Shown here piece after piece: positions 56,820 through 64,000 of a stretch of 64,000 nt of DNA. Every line of letters begins with the position of its first letter. Within the stretch, counting starts at the first letter, position 1. The notes below the pieces were generated by a model. It was not told the DNA's origin. It saw only the letters and a list, made by a program, of their open reading frames with translations, and made no database searches. The DNA comes from Microvirga sp. TS319. GTDB taxonomy: Bacteria > Pseudomonadota > Alphaproteobacteria > Rhizobiales > Beijerinckiaceae. The position numbers and the translations under genes are program-made. Where the stretch lies: assembly GCF_041276405.1 (NCBI RefSeq), contig NZ_JBGGGT010000001.1, forward strand, positions 1,999,001 to 2,063,000. Direction: 5' to 3'.

Positions 56820-58016
56820 TTATTTGACCAGCGGGCAATCGCTCTCGGACAGAGGACGGAAGGCCTCGTCGCCGGGAACCGTGCGCAGGATCTTGTAGTA
56901 ATCCCACGGAGCCTTCGACTCGGCCGGCGCCTTCACCTGCGCCAGATACATGTCGTGGACCATGCGGCCATCGGCCCGGATCTTGCCGTTCTTCGCGAAG
57001 AAATCGTTAACGGGCGTCTCTTTCATCCGGGCCACCACCTTCTCGGCGGAATCGGTTCCGGCGGCTTCGATCGACTTCAGGTAGTGCATGATGGCCGAGT
57101 AGACGCCGGCCTGGGACATGGTCGGCATCGCGCCATGCCGCTTGAAAAAGCGCTGCGCCCATTCGCGGGTTTCGTCGTTGCGGTCCCAGTAGAAGCCGGT
57201 CGTCAGATAGAGGCCCTGCGCGGTCTGGAGGCCGATCGAATGAACGTCGGTCAGGAAGATTGCGAGGCCGGCGATCTTGGCCGTTTGGGTGAGGCCGAAT
57301 TCCTGCGCCTGCTTCAGGGAGTTGATGGTGTCGCTGCCGCCGTTGGCGAGCGCGATCACGTCGGCATTCGTGCTCGGGATCCGCATCAGGAACGAGGAGA
57401 AGTCGGATGTGTTGAGCGGATGCTGCACCGCCCCGACGACCTTTCCGCCGGTCGCCTCGACGACGCGCGAGACGTCGGCCTTCATGGTGTGGCCGAAGGC
57501 GTAGTCGGCCGTCAGGAAGTACCAGGACTTGCCGCCCTCCTGCACGATCGCCTTCGCGGTGCTCACGGCAGCGGCATAGGTGTCCCAGGTCCAGTGAATG
57601 CCGTTCGGCGAGCAGGCCTTGTTGGTCAGGTCGGCCGTTCCGGCGCCGGAGACGATCAGGACGCGGTTCTTCTCTCGCGCCAGTTCCTGAACCGCGAGCA
57701 CGACGGAGGAGTTGGGCACGTCGATGATCATGTCGACGCCTTCCGCGTCGAACCAGCGGCGGGCGATCTGGGTGCCCACATCGGCCTTGTTCTGGTGATC
57801 GGCGCTCACGAGCTCGACCTTCTTGCCGCCGATCTTGGTGCCGAAATCCTCAACCGCCATCTCGGCGGCGACGACCGAACCCTTGCCGGCGAGCGAGGAG
57901 AAGACGCCGGTCTGATCGGTCAGCACACCGATCTTGACGGTGTTGTCCGATACCTGCGCAGAGGCCGCCGTGATGGAACAGGCAGCGCCGATGAGTCCGA
58001 GACAGAGTTTTTTCAT
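56820..58016 (-). CDS. Branched-chain-type substrate-binding protein (LivK/HAAT family)
   Basis: 398 residues with a signal peptide (KKLCLGLIGAACSITAASAQ). It has the periplasmic-binding type I fold: VKIGVLTDQTGVFSSLAGKG, AAEMAVEDFGTKIGGKKVEL, RWFDAEGVDMIIDVPNSSVV and FLTADYAFGHTMKADVSRVV. This subgroup often binds aromatic or other carboxylic acids rather than leucine. An IclR-type palindrome 101 bp upstream is identical to one at the acyl-CoA ligase promoter, which suggests its ligand is the substrate of that pathway. Confidence 0.92.
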   Translation of the reverse strand: MKKLCLGLIGAACSITAASAQVSDNTVKIGVLTDQTGVFSSLAGKGSVVAAEMAVEDFGTKIGGKKVELVSADHQNKADVGTQIARRWFDAEGVDMIIDVPNSSVVLAVQELAREKNRVLIVSGAGTADLTNKACSPNGIHWTWDTYAAAVSTAKAIVQEGGKSWYFLTADYAFGHTMKADVSRVVEATGGKVVGAVQHPLNTSDFSSFLMRIPSTNADVIALANGGSDTINSLKQAQEFGLTQTAKIAGLAIFLTDVHSIGLQTAQGLYLTTGFYWDRNDETREWAQRFFKRHGAMPTMSQAGVYSAIMHYLKSIEAAGTDSAEKVVARMKETPVNDFFAKNGKIRADGRMVHDMYLAQVKAPAESKAPWDYYKILRTVPGDEAFRPLSESDCPLVK

Positions 58017-58116
58017 GTGAGTCCTCCCGACTTTTTATGAAAGTGACGGCGTTCTTGACGCCTTGTTGCTTTGACCGGAGCTTGCCAGAAAACCACTACC
58101 GATCAGCAAAAATGTA

Positions 58117-58131
58117 TTCCGCTGTGCGGAA
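58117..58131. promoter_or_regulatory. IclR-type operator upstream of the liv operon
   Basis: TTCCGCTGTGCGGAA, a 6-3-6 perfect palindrome. Read on the minus strand (the direction of the liv operon) it is TTCCGCACAGCGGAA, identical base for base to the palindrome at 63569-63583. Confidence 0.8.
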
Positions 58132-58148
58132 AGATGGGGCTGTTGCGG

Positions 58149-58176
58149 AACCGGGGAGCCTGAAGGCTCCCCGGTT
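58149..58176. terminator. 12-bp perfect hairpin after the SDR gene
   Basis: AACCGGGGAGCC (58149-58160) pairs with GGCTCCCCGGTT (58165-58176) around TGAA. It lies between the SDR stop and the liv promoter and probably ends the acyl-CoA operon transcript, though there is no T-run. Confidence 0.6.
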
Positions 58177-58253
58177 CGGTGAAACCCGCGCCAATGCGGA
58201 GCCGGCGACGCGTCGTTCGCAAGCTTTTTCTCGCGTCGCCGTTTTATACCCTC

Positions 58254-59033
58254 TCAGAGGAGGCCACGGATAAGGCCTCCGTCGACCGCGATGTTCTGCG
58301 CCGTGATGTAATCCGCGTGACGCGAGCACAGGAAAGCGCATAAAGGGCCGAAATCCTCCGCCGTGCCGAGGCGGGCCGCAGGGACGGATGCCGCCATCCG
58401 GGTGGACGCTTCCTGCTCGGTGATGGAATCCCGCGCCGCGCGGGCCCGGATGACGCGGTCGAGCGCGCCGGTCGCCATGAGGCCCGGCAGGATGTTGTTG
58501 ACCGTAACTCCCTTGCCGGCGACTTCGCGCGCGAGCGTCGCCATCGCGCCCGTCAATCCGGCCCGGACGCCGTTGGCGAGAGCCATGTTCGGATACGGTT
58601 CCTTGACGGCGAAGGACGTGATGTTCACGATCCGGCCGTAGCGGGCCTCGATCATGCCCGGCAGCAGAATCTGCGCCGCCTGGATGGCCGACAGCATGTT
58701 GACTTCGAGCGCCCGGCGCCAGGTCTCGATCGCGTGATCCGTGAACTGGCCGGTCGGAGGACCGCCTGCATTCGTGACCAGGATGTGAACCGGTCCGAGC
58801 TGGCTCTGAGCTTCCTCGATGAGACGCGCCGGCTGATCCGGATCGGCGAGATCGCCCTGCACGAAGATCGCCTTGTCGCCGAGAACCGCAAGCGCCTGCG
58901 CACCCTCTTCAGCGTTACGTCCGTTGATCGCCACCCGGACGCCGGCCGCTGCGAGTTCGCGCGCGCAGGCGAAGCCCAGCCCCTTCGTTCCGCCCAGCAC
59001 CAGCGCGGTTTCGCCGCTTATTCTGAGATCCAT
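58254..59033 (-). CDS. SDR-family protein with substituted active-site residues
   Basis: 259 residues. The NAD(P) site ALVLGGTKGLGFACARELAA and HILVTNAGGPPTGQFTD are clear, as is the terminal TAQNIAVDGGLIRGL. In the place of YxxxK the sequence reads EPYPNMALANGVRAGLTG, so the catalytic Tyr and Lys appear changed; this is known in an SDR subgroup with the GLSNxxR pattern. It may still act as a 3-hydroxyacyl-CoA dehydrogenase. Last gene of the acyl-CoA operon, 87 bp after the hydratase. Confidence 0.9.
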   Translation of the reverse strand: MDLRISGETALVLGGTKGLGFACARELAAAGVRVAINGRNAEEGAQALAVLGDKAIFVQGDLADPDQPARLIEEAQSQLGPVHILVTNAGGPPTGQFTDHAIETWRRALEVNMLSAIQAAQILLPGMIEARYGRIVNITSFAVKEPYPNMALANGVRAGLTGAMATLAREVAGKGVTVNNILPGLMATGALDRVIRARAARDSITEQEASTRMAASVPAARLGTAEDFGPLCAFLCSRHADYITAQNIAVDGGLIRGLL

Positions 59034-59120
59034 CTTCCGCCCTTTCCCCGAACCGTCGTCGGTTCAGGCATTCTTCGAACGATTGCCGCTCACGCCCCTT
59101 ACGAAGGCGTGACGGCGAAG

Positions 59121-59909
59121 TCACGCCCCGGTGTAGTTGGGAGCCCGTTTTTCCAGGAATGCCCGCATGCCTTCGTTCTTATCGCTGGTCGCGAAGAGAA
59201 CCTGAAGAGCCTTGCGCTCCAGAGCCAGCGCCGCGCCGAGCGATGCGTCCTGACCGTAGAGGATGACCTCCTTGATCTGCGCGAGCGCGATCGGCGGAAG
59301 CTTGGCCATCTGCTCGGCCATCGCCATCGCGGTGTCGAACACGGCCTCGTCCGCGACGAGCTTGCTGACGAGTCCCATGGCGAACGCCTCTTCGGCATCG
59401 ATGATCTCGCCGGTCAGGCACAGGCGCATCGCCTTGAACTTGCCGATCGCGCGGGTCAGGCGCTGGGTTCCGCCCGCGCCCGGCATGATGCCGACGCGCA
59501 CTTCGGGCTGCCCGAGCTTCGCACTGCGCCCGGCCACGATGATGTCCGCATGCATGGCGAGCTCGAGCCCGCCGCCGAGCGCAAATCCGTTCACCGCCGC
59601 GATCACGGGCTGCGGGCAGCGGCCGACCGCCTCCCAGAGCCGCTCGTTGTGGCGCAGATACATGTCCACGGCGCTGATCTCGGCCATGTCCTGAATATCG
59701 GCGCCGGCCGCAAAGCTCGTCTCGTCGCCTGTCAGGACCACGCAGCGCAGTGCCGTGTCGTCCACGAAGCTCTCGAAGATCTCCGCCAGCCTGCGGCGCA
59801 CCGGCATGTTGAGGGCGTTGCGCACCTTCGGCCGGTTGATGCGAACCACCGCGATGGCGTCGCTCCTGCGATCGAGAAGGACTTCCTGATTCTCTGCGCT
59901 GTCCATCAT
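59121..59909 (-). CDS. Enoyl-CoA hydratase (canonical crotonase)
   Basis: 262 residues from ATG 59909, overlapping the thiolase stop (ATGA). Both catalytic glutamates are present: NGFALGGGLELAMHADII and KLGQPEVRVGIMPGAGGTQR. The oxyanion-hole region FAAGADIQDMAEI is normal. It hydrates a 2-enoyl-CoA, resembling PaaF and BadK. It is placed between thiolase and SDR, consistent with a complete beta-oxidation set. Confidence 0.94.
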   Translation of the reverse strand: MMDSAENQEVLLDRRSDAIAVVRINRPKVRNALNMPVRRRLAEIFESFVDDTALRCVVLTGDETSFAAGADIQDMAEISAVDMYLRHNERLWEAVGRCPQPVIAAVNGFALGGGLELAMHADIIVAGRSAKLGQPEVRVGIMPGAGGTQRLTRAIGKFKAMRLCLTGEIIDAEEAFAMGLVSKLVADEAVFDTAMAMAEQMAKLPPIALAQIKEVILYGQDASLGAALALERKALQVLFATSDKNEGMRAFLEKRAPNYTGA

Positions 59910-61111
59910 GCCTTCTCCAACACGAGGGCGATGCCCTGTCCTACGCCGATGCACATGCTGCACAGGGCCCGCTTCGCGTCGCGCTCCTGCATCTCCAGCG
60001 CCGCCGTGAGGGCAAGGCGCGCTCCGGACATGCCGAGGGGGTGGCCCAGGGCGATGGCGCCGCCATTGGGATTCACGTGCTCCGCGTCGTCCGGCAGGCC
60101 GAGCTGACGCAGGCAGGCGAGCGCCTGGGCCGCGAAGGCTTCGTTGAGCTCGATCACGTCCATGTCGGCGATCGTCAGACCCAGGCGGGCCATCAGCTTC
60201 CGGCTGGCCGGCACGGGCCCGATGCCCATGATCCGCGGCTCGACGCCGGCGGTCGCAAGGCCCGCGACGCGCGCCAGAGGCGTCAGGCCGTACTTCGCGA
60301 CCGCATCGCCGGAGGCGACGATGAGCGCCGCGGCGCCGTCGTTGACGCCGGAGGCATTGCCGGCCGTCACGCTGCCGCCCTTGCGGAATGGCGTGGGCAG
60401 TTGAGCGAGTTTCTCCACGGTGGTCTCGCGCGGATGCTCGTCGCGCTCGACGGTGATCGGGTCGCCCTTGCGCTGAGGAATCCTGACGGCCACGATCTCG
60501 CGGCCGAGGCGGCCCGATTGCTGCGCGCGCGCGGCGCGCTGCTGGCTGCGCACGGCGAACGCATCCTGATCCTGCCGGGAGATCTGGAACTGCTCGGCGA
60601 CGTTCTCGGCCGTCTCGGGCATGGAGTCGATACCGAAGCGCTCCTTCAGGACCGGATTGACGAAGCGCCATCCGATCGTTGTGTCGAAGATCTCGGCCGA
60701 GCGCGAGAAGGCGGTCTCCGCCTTGCCCATCACGAAGGGCGCCCGCGTCATCGACTCGACGCCGCCCGCGATGAAGACCTCACCCTCCCCGGCCCGGATC
60801 GCCCGCGCCGCCTGTCCGACGGCGTCAAGGCCGGAGCCGCAGAGGCGGTTGATCGTCGTTCCGGGCACCGTGTCGGGCAGGCCCGACAACAGCACCGCCA
60901 TGCGGGCGACGTTGCGGTTGTCCTCGCCGGCCTGATTGGCGCAGCCCATGATGACGTCGTCGATGGCCTCAGCCGGAAGCTGAGGCGCGCGCGCCATCAA
61001 TTCGCGCAGGACGAGTCCCGCCATGTCGTCGGAGCGGACGGACGCGAGGGCGCCGCCGAAGCGCCCGACCGGAGTCCGCACGCCCGCGCAGATATATGCT
61101 TCCGCCATCAT
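59906..61111 (-). CDS. Acetyl-CoA acyltransferase (thiolase; PcaF/PaaJ-like)
   Basis: 401 residues. N-terminal RTPVGRFGGALASVRSDDMA is typical of the beta-ketoadipyl-CoA thiolase group. The nucleophilic Cys is in INRLCGSGLDAVGQAARAIR, the catalytic His in NPNGGAIALGHPLGMSGARL and the second Cys in LCSMCIGVGQGIALVLEKA. It releases acetyl-CoA from a 3-ketoacyl-CoA. Nine bases separate it from the upstream crotonase gene. PcaF-like sequence hints at a dicarboxyl- or ring-derived acyl-CoA. Confidence 0.93.
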   Translation of the reverse strand: MMAEAYICAGVRTPVGRFGGALASVRSDDMAGLVLRELMARAPQLPAEAIDDVIMGCANQAGEDNRNVARMAVLLSGLPDTVPGTTINRLCGSGLDAVGQAARAIRAGEGEVFIAGGVESMTRAPFVMGKAETAFSRSAEIFDTTIGWRFVNPVLKERFGIDSMPETAENVAEQFQISRQDQDAFAVRSQQRAARAQQSGRLGREIVAVRIPQRKGDPITVERDEHPRETTVEKLAQLPTPFRKGGSVTAGNASGVNDGAAALIVASGDAVAKYGLTPLARVAGLATAGVEPRIMGIGPVPASRKLMARLGLTIADMDVIELNEAFAAQALACLRQLGLPDDAEHVNPNGGAIALGHPLGMSGARLALTAALEMQERDAKRALCSMCIGVGQGIALVLEKA

Positions 61112-61120
61112 GCGGTCTCC

Positions 61121-61930
61121 TTAAAGGGGGCAGTCTTTGGTGAAGTTCGGACGGCGCTTCTCGCGCAGGGAGGCGAGCCCCTCCTGAACGTCCGGACCCT
61201 TGAAGCCCATGAACTCGAGCGCCAGGGACGTGTCGAAGGTCGGCCCGGCCATGCGCAGCCAGTTGTTCAGCGCGTACTTGGTCCAGCGGATGGCGGTCGG
61301 CGATCCGGCTGCGAGCTTCTTGGCCACCTCGAGAGCCTTGTCGTGAAGCTGCGCGTCGTCGACGCACAGCGACACGAGGCCGATGCGCTCAGCCTCCTCG
61401 CCGGTCACCGGCTCGCAGAGGAGAAGATAGTATTTCGACTTGGCGAGACCGCACAGAAGCGGCCACACGATCGCGGCGTGATCGCCGGCTGCGACGCCCA
61501 GGCGCGTGTGCCCGTCGATGATGCGCGCCGAGCGCGACGCGATCGACACATCCGCCAGGAGACCGGCGACGAGACCCGCGCCAACGGCCGGCCCCTGCAT
61601 GGCGGACACGATCGGCTTCGAGCAGTTGACCAGGTTGTAGACGAGGTCCCGGGCTTCCTTCCACACCCGCGTGAGGGTGTTGAAGTCCTCCGTCATCTCC
61701 TTCACGAGGTCGAGATCTCCGCCCGACGAGAAGGCCTCGCCCGCGCCGCGGATAATGACCGCCGAGACGTTCGGATCGGAATCGATGTCGCGCCAGATGC
61801 GAACCAGCTCGCCATGCATGATCTCGTCGGCGGAATTGAGCCGGCCGGGATTCTCCATGGTGATCCGCAGGACGCGGTCTTCCGGCCAATCGAACTTCAA
61901 CCGGCGATAGCTGTCATAGGGGCCGCTCAT
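61121..61930 (-). CDS. Crotonase-fold protein lacking the hydratase glutamates
   Basis: 269 residues from ATG 61930, overlapping the ligase stop. Crotonase blocks are clear ([60 protein letters not shown]), but both positions that hold catalytic Glu in hydratases are occupied by other residues (the [11 protein letters not shown] and DGHTRLGV segments). It is thus likely an isomerase, hydrolase, decarboxylase or ring-cleaving crotonase. It follows the CoA ligase directly, so it probably acts early. Confidence 0.9.
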   Translation of the reverse strand: MSGPYDSYRRLKFDWPEDRVLRITMENPGRLNSADEIMHGELVRIWRDIDSDPNVSAVIIRGAGEAFSSGGDLDLVKEMTEDFNTLTRVWKEARDLVYNLVNCSKPIVSAMQGPAVGAGLVAGLLADVSIASRSARIIDGHTRLGVAAGDHAAIVWPLLCGLAKSKYYLLLCEPVTGEEAERIGLVSLCVDDAQLHDKALEVAKKLAAGSPTAIRWTKYALNNWLRMAGPTFDTSLALEFMGFKGPDVQEGLASLREKRRPNFTKDCPL

Positions 61931-63459
61931 ATCTTCTTCTCCCGATCTTTCCAGTAGGGCTCTCGCAGGATGTTCTTCTGAATTTTTCCGATCGGAGTCT
62001 TCGGAAACTCCGCCACGAACTTCACGACGCGTGGCCGCTTGAAGCGGGCAAGGCGCTCCGCGCAATGGGTCACGAGGTCGTCCTCGCTCGCTTCCATGCC
62101 GGCCTTGATCTGGATATAGGCCGCCGGCACTTCGCCCCATTTGTCGTCGGGGATGCCGAAGACCGCGCATTCGGACACCGCGTCGTGCTCATAGAGCACG
62201 TTCTCGATCTCCTTGGGATAGACGTTTTCGCCGCCTGAGATGATCATGTCCTTCGAGCGGTCGACGAGCGTGACGAATCCCTCCTCGTCGACCGTGGCGA
62301 GATCGCCCGTCCAGCCCCAGCCCTTCCGGAAGAAATTCGCGGTCTGCTCGGGCTCCTTGTAGTATTCGAGCATCACGTTCTCGCCGCGCGAGACGAGTTC
62401 GCCGATCTCTCCCGCCTTCACGGGGTTTCCGTCGCGGTCTACGACCGCGACATCCACATTGTAGGCCTGACGCCCGACGGTGCCGAGCTTGGCGGGCAGA
62501 TACCAGTGCCGGAGCACCGTCAGCACGCCTACCTCGGACTGGCCATAGATCTGCGTCAGCTTCACGTCCGGCAACTTCTCCAGCATCTCGCGCTGCACCC
62601 AGTCGGGCATCGGCGCGCCCGCGAAGGACAGCTTCGTCCAGGTCTTGAAATTGGCGGCGTCGAAATTCGGATCGCTGACGACCATGCTGGCCTGGGTCGG
62701 CACCATGAAGGCCGCCGTCATGCCGCTCTCGCGCGCCATGGCGGCGAAGTCGGCAACGTTCCATTTGGACAGGAACGTGGAGGTCGCGCCGGCGAGGACC
62801 GCGGGCTGGAACATGATGTTGAGCGCGGCGACATGGAAGAGCGGCGTCACGATTCCGACGACGTCGCGCTCGTCGATAGCCTCTTCGACCATGACCGTGT
62901 GAGCCGTGATCATGCGGTTGCGGTGACTTGTCAGAACGCCCTTCGGGCGTCCTGTCGTGCCGCCCGTATAGGTCATGCTGAACGGATCGTCTTCATCGAT
63001 CTCGACGGTGGGATAAGCCTCTGAACCCCGCGCGAGGATATCGTCGAACGGCACCGCGCCCTCGACCACGCCGCCGACGCTGATGAACGTCCTGATCTTG
63101 GGCAGGTTGGCGCGGATCGCCGCGACCTTCTCGGCGAAGACATGCTCGAAGATCAGGATTTCGACATCCGCCTTGTCGAGCACGTATTGCAGCTCTTCGG
63201 GCGCATAGAGAACCGAGACGTTGACCAGGACGCCGCCGGAACGCGCGGCGCCGAAAAAGGTGATGCCGTATTCCGTCCGGTTGCGGCTGACGATGCCGAC
63301 CTTGGCGCCCTTCTCCACCCCCAGATCGATCAAGGCGTTCGCGAGCCGATTGGCCGCGAGATTGAGATCCCGGTAGCTCAGAGACGTGCCCTGCCAGAGG
63401 ATGGCGGGCTTCGACGGAAAACGCTCGGCCGAGCGACGCAACATGTCACCAGTCAGCAT
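61927..63459 (-). CDS. AMP-forming acyl-CoA ligase
   Basis: 510 residues from ATG 63459, with GGGAGG seven bases upstream. Adenylation motifs are [20 protein letters not shown] (P-loop), [55 protein letters not shown] and the C-terminal catalytic Lys in [11 protein letters not shown]. It activates a carboxylic acid to its CoA thioester and is the first gene of the operon, so it defines the entry step. Chain-length or aromatic preference cannot be read. Confidence 0.94.
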   Translation of the reverse strand: MLTGDMLRRSAERFPSKPAILWQGTSLSYRDLNLAANRLANALIDLGVEKGAKVGIVSRNRTEYGITFFGAARSGGVLVNVSVLYAPEELQYVLDKADVEILIFEHVFAEKVAAIRANLPKIRTFISVGGVVEGAVPFDDILARGSEAYPTVEIDEDDPFSMTYTGGTTGRPKGVLTSHRNRMITAHTVMVEEAIDERDVVGIVTPLFHVAALNIMFQPAVLAGATSTFLSKWNVADFAAMARESGMTAAFMVPTQASMVVSDPNFDAANFKTWTKLSFAGAPMPDWVQREMLEKLPDVKLTQIYGQSEVGVLTVLRHWYLPAKLGTVGRQAYNVDVAVVDRDGNPVKAGEIGELVSRGENVMLEYYKEPEQTANFFRKGWGWTGDLATVDEEGFVTLVDRSKDMIISGGENVYPKEIENVLYEHDAVSECAVFGIPDDKWGEVPAAYIQIKAGMEASEDDLVTHCAERLARFKRPRVVKFVAEFPKTPIGKIQKNILREPYWKDREKKI

Positions 63460-63568
63460 CCAGTTCCTCCCTTGTTCTGCCTTGAATAACGTTCCGCTTC
63501 TGTCGGGGCGGGCGCGTGGACTTTCTCCGAGAGCAGTGTTATCCGCAATGTGTATTTGCGAAAAGCCT

Positions 63569-63583
63569 TTCCGCACAGCGGAA
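63569..63583. promoter_or_regulatory. IclR-type operator at the iclR/ligase divergent promoter
   Basis: TTCCGCACAGCGGAA is a perfect 6-3-6 palindrome 17 bp before the IclR start and about 110 bp upstream of the ligase. The same sequence occurs upstream of the liv operon. Confidence 0.82.
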
Positions 63584-63599
63584 GAATGAGGGAGCGGCG

Positions 63600-64000
63600 A
63601 TGGACCGAGGGGACCGACAATTCGTGGATGCTTTCGCCCGGGGGCTGGCCATTCTCGAGGCCCTGTCCCGGGTGCAGCGCCCATTGAGCAATGGCGAGCT
63701 CTCACGGGCGACGGGTCTTCCGCCCTCCACCGTCAGCCGGCTCACGCATACGGCGATGGAACTGGGCTATCTCCGCTTCAGCCAATCCAAGCGCGCCTAC
63801 GAGCTGACGCCCAAGAACCTGACGCTCGGCTATCCTGTGCTCGCCGGGATGACGATGCTCGACCGCGCGAAGCCGCTGCTGAAGCAGCTGTCCGAAAAGA
63901 CCGGCGAAACGGTAGGCCTCACCATCCGTGACGGACTCCACGTGACCTTCGTCGAAGTCGTGCAAGGCTCCGAACTCGTGGCGGTGCGGCTCGCGACGGG
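63600..64000 (+). CDS. IclR-family transcriptional regulator (partial, C-terminus outside window)
   Basis: 133 residues are visible from ATG 63600 (GAGGGAG upstream). The winged HTH reads AFARGLAILEALSRVQRPLS, NGELSRATGLPPSTVSRLTH and ELGYLRFSQSKRAYELTPKN; the effector domain begins LKQLSEKTGETVGLTIRDGL. It resembles PcaR/PobR-type activators of aromatic acid catabolism. Its own operator lies just upstream, so autoregulation is likely; a second copy at the liv promoter suggests it controls uptake too. Confidence 0.93.
   Translation, partial: MDRGDRQFVDAFARGLAILEALSRVQRPLSNGELSRATGLPPSTVSRLTHTAMELGYLRFSQSKRAYELTPKNLTLGYPVLAGMTMLDRAKPLLKQLSEKTGETVGLTIRDGLHVTFVEVVQGSELVAVRLAT

Overview
The window looks like a chromosomal segment of a GC-rich alphaproteobacterium of the Hyphomicrobiales (Rhizobiales), plausibly Microvirga or a relative. 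The reasons are the soxBDAG sarcosine oxidase operon, GGAAC-type general-stress promoters, many ABC uptake systems, and a family of intergenic palindromes built around GCATCGGACGTG and GCGCATCGTGCG. The genus is inferred. I saw no rRNA, tRNA, CRISPR array, phage genes or replication origin.

Region 1 (1-9700) is scarred accessory DNA. It holds a cut-off sugar ABC ATPase, a truncated RND efflux gene abutting a truncated DUF305 gene, an intact IS6-family element, and an EamA exporter divergent from a LysR regulator. A small stress group follows (PhoH-like ATPase, a membrane-anchored protein behind an EcfG-type promoter, a PRC-barrel protein), then IS110 and IS256 remnants.

Region 2 (9700-19400) is C1/glycine metabolism: soxB-soxD-soxA-soxG, a decayed glyA remnant and purU, all on the minus strand, divergent from a GlxA/GbdR-type AraC regulator, followed by an FMN glutamate-synthase-like protein. 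Region 3 (19360-26370) is a methylcitrate/aconitate-type module (PrpB-like lyase, PrpF, AcnD/AcnA) with a GntR regulator and a divergent TctC-type binding protein; no prpC is present. Region 4 (26370-31000) has a CorA-like transporter and pntAB.

Region 5 (31250-51300) is the most interesting part. It is a large catabolic island made of a SsuABC/ThiXYZ-like ABC importer, a GntR regulator with RidA and a G3E GTPase, and a cytosine-deaminase-like amidohydrolase. It also has an isochorismatase-VOC fusion with a 4-OT tautomerase, and a tightly coupled operon of opine dehydrogenase, dipicolinate-synthase-A-like dehydrogenase, hydantoinase-like and PhyH-like genes. The rest is a DadA-type oxidase behind a tandem glycine riboswitch, a second amidohydrolase, a creatinase-like M24 protein, an enolase-superfamily enzyme, an ABM-like protein and an SDR. 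Four promoters here carry the same two-part operator, TGATC(A/T)-N7-TGATCA, so the island appears to be one GntR regulon. The substrate is unknown. The enzyme types suggest a cyclic amide, ureide or other N-heterocycle that yields an amino acid such as glycine or sarcosine.

Region 6 (52500-64000) holds a Crp/Fnr regulator, a complete branched-chain-type ABC importer (LivKGFHM) and an acyl-CoA operon (ligase, two crotonases, thiolase, SDR) divergent from an IclR regulator cut by the window edge. The identical 15-bp palindrome TTCCGCACAGCGGAA lies at the IclR/ligase promoter and at the livK promoter, tying uptake to degradation of an organic, perhaps aromatic or alicyclic, acid.
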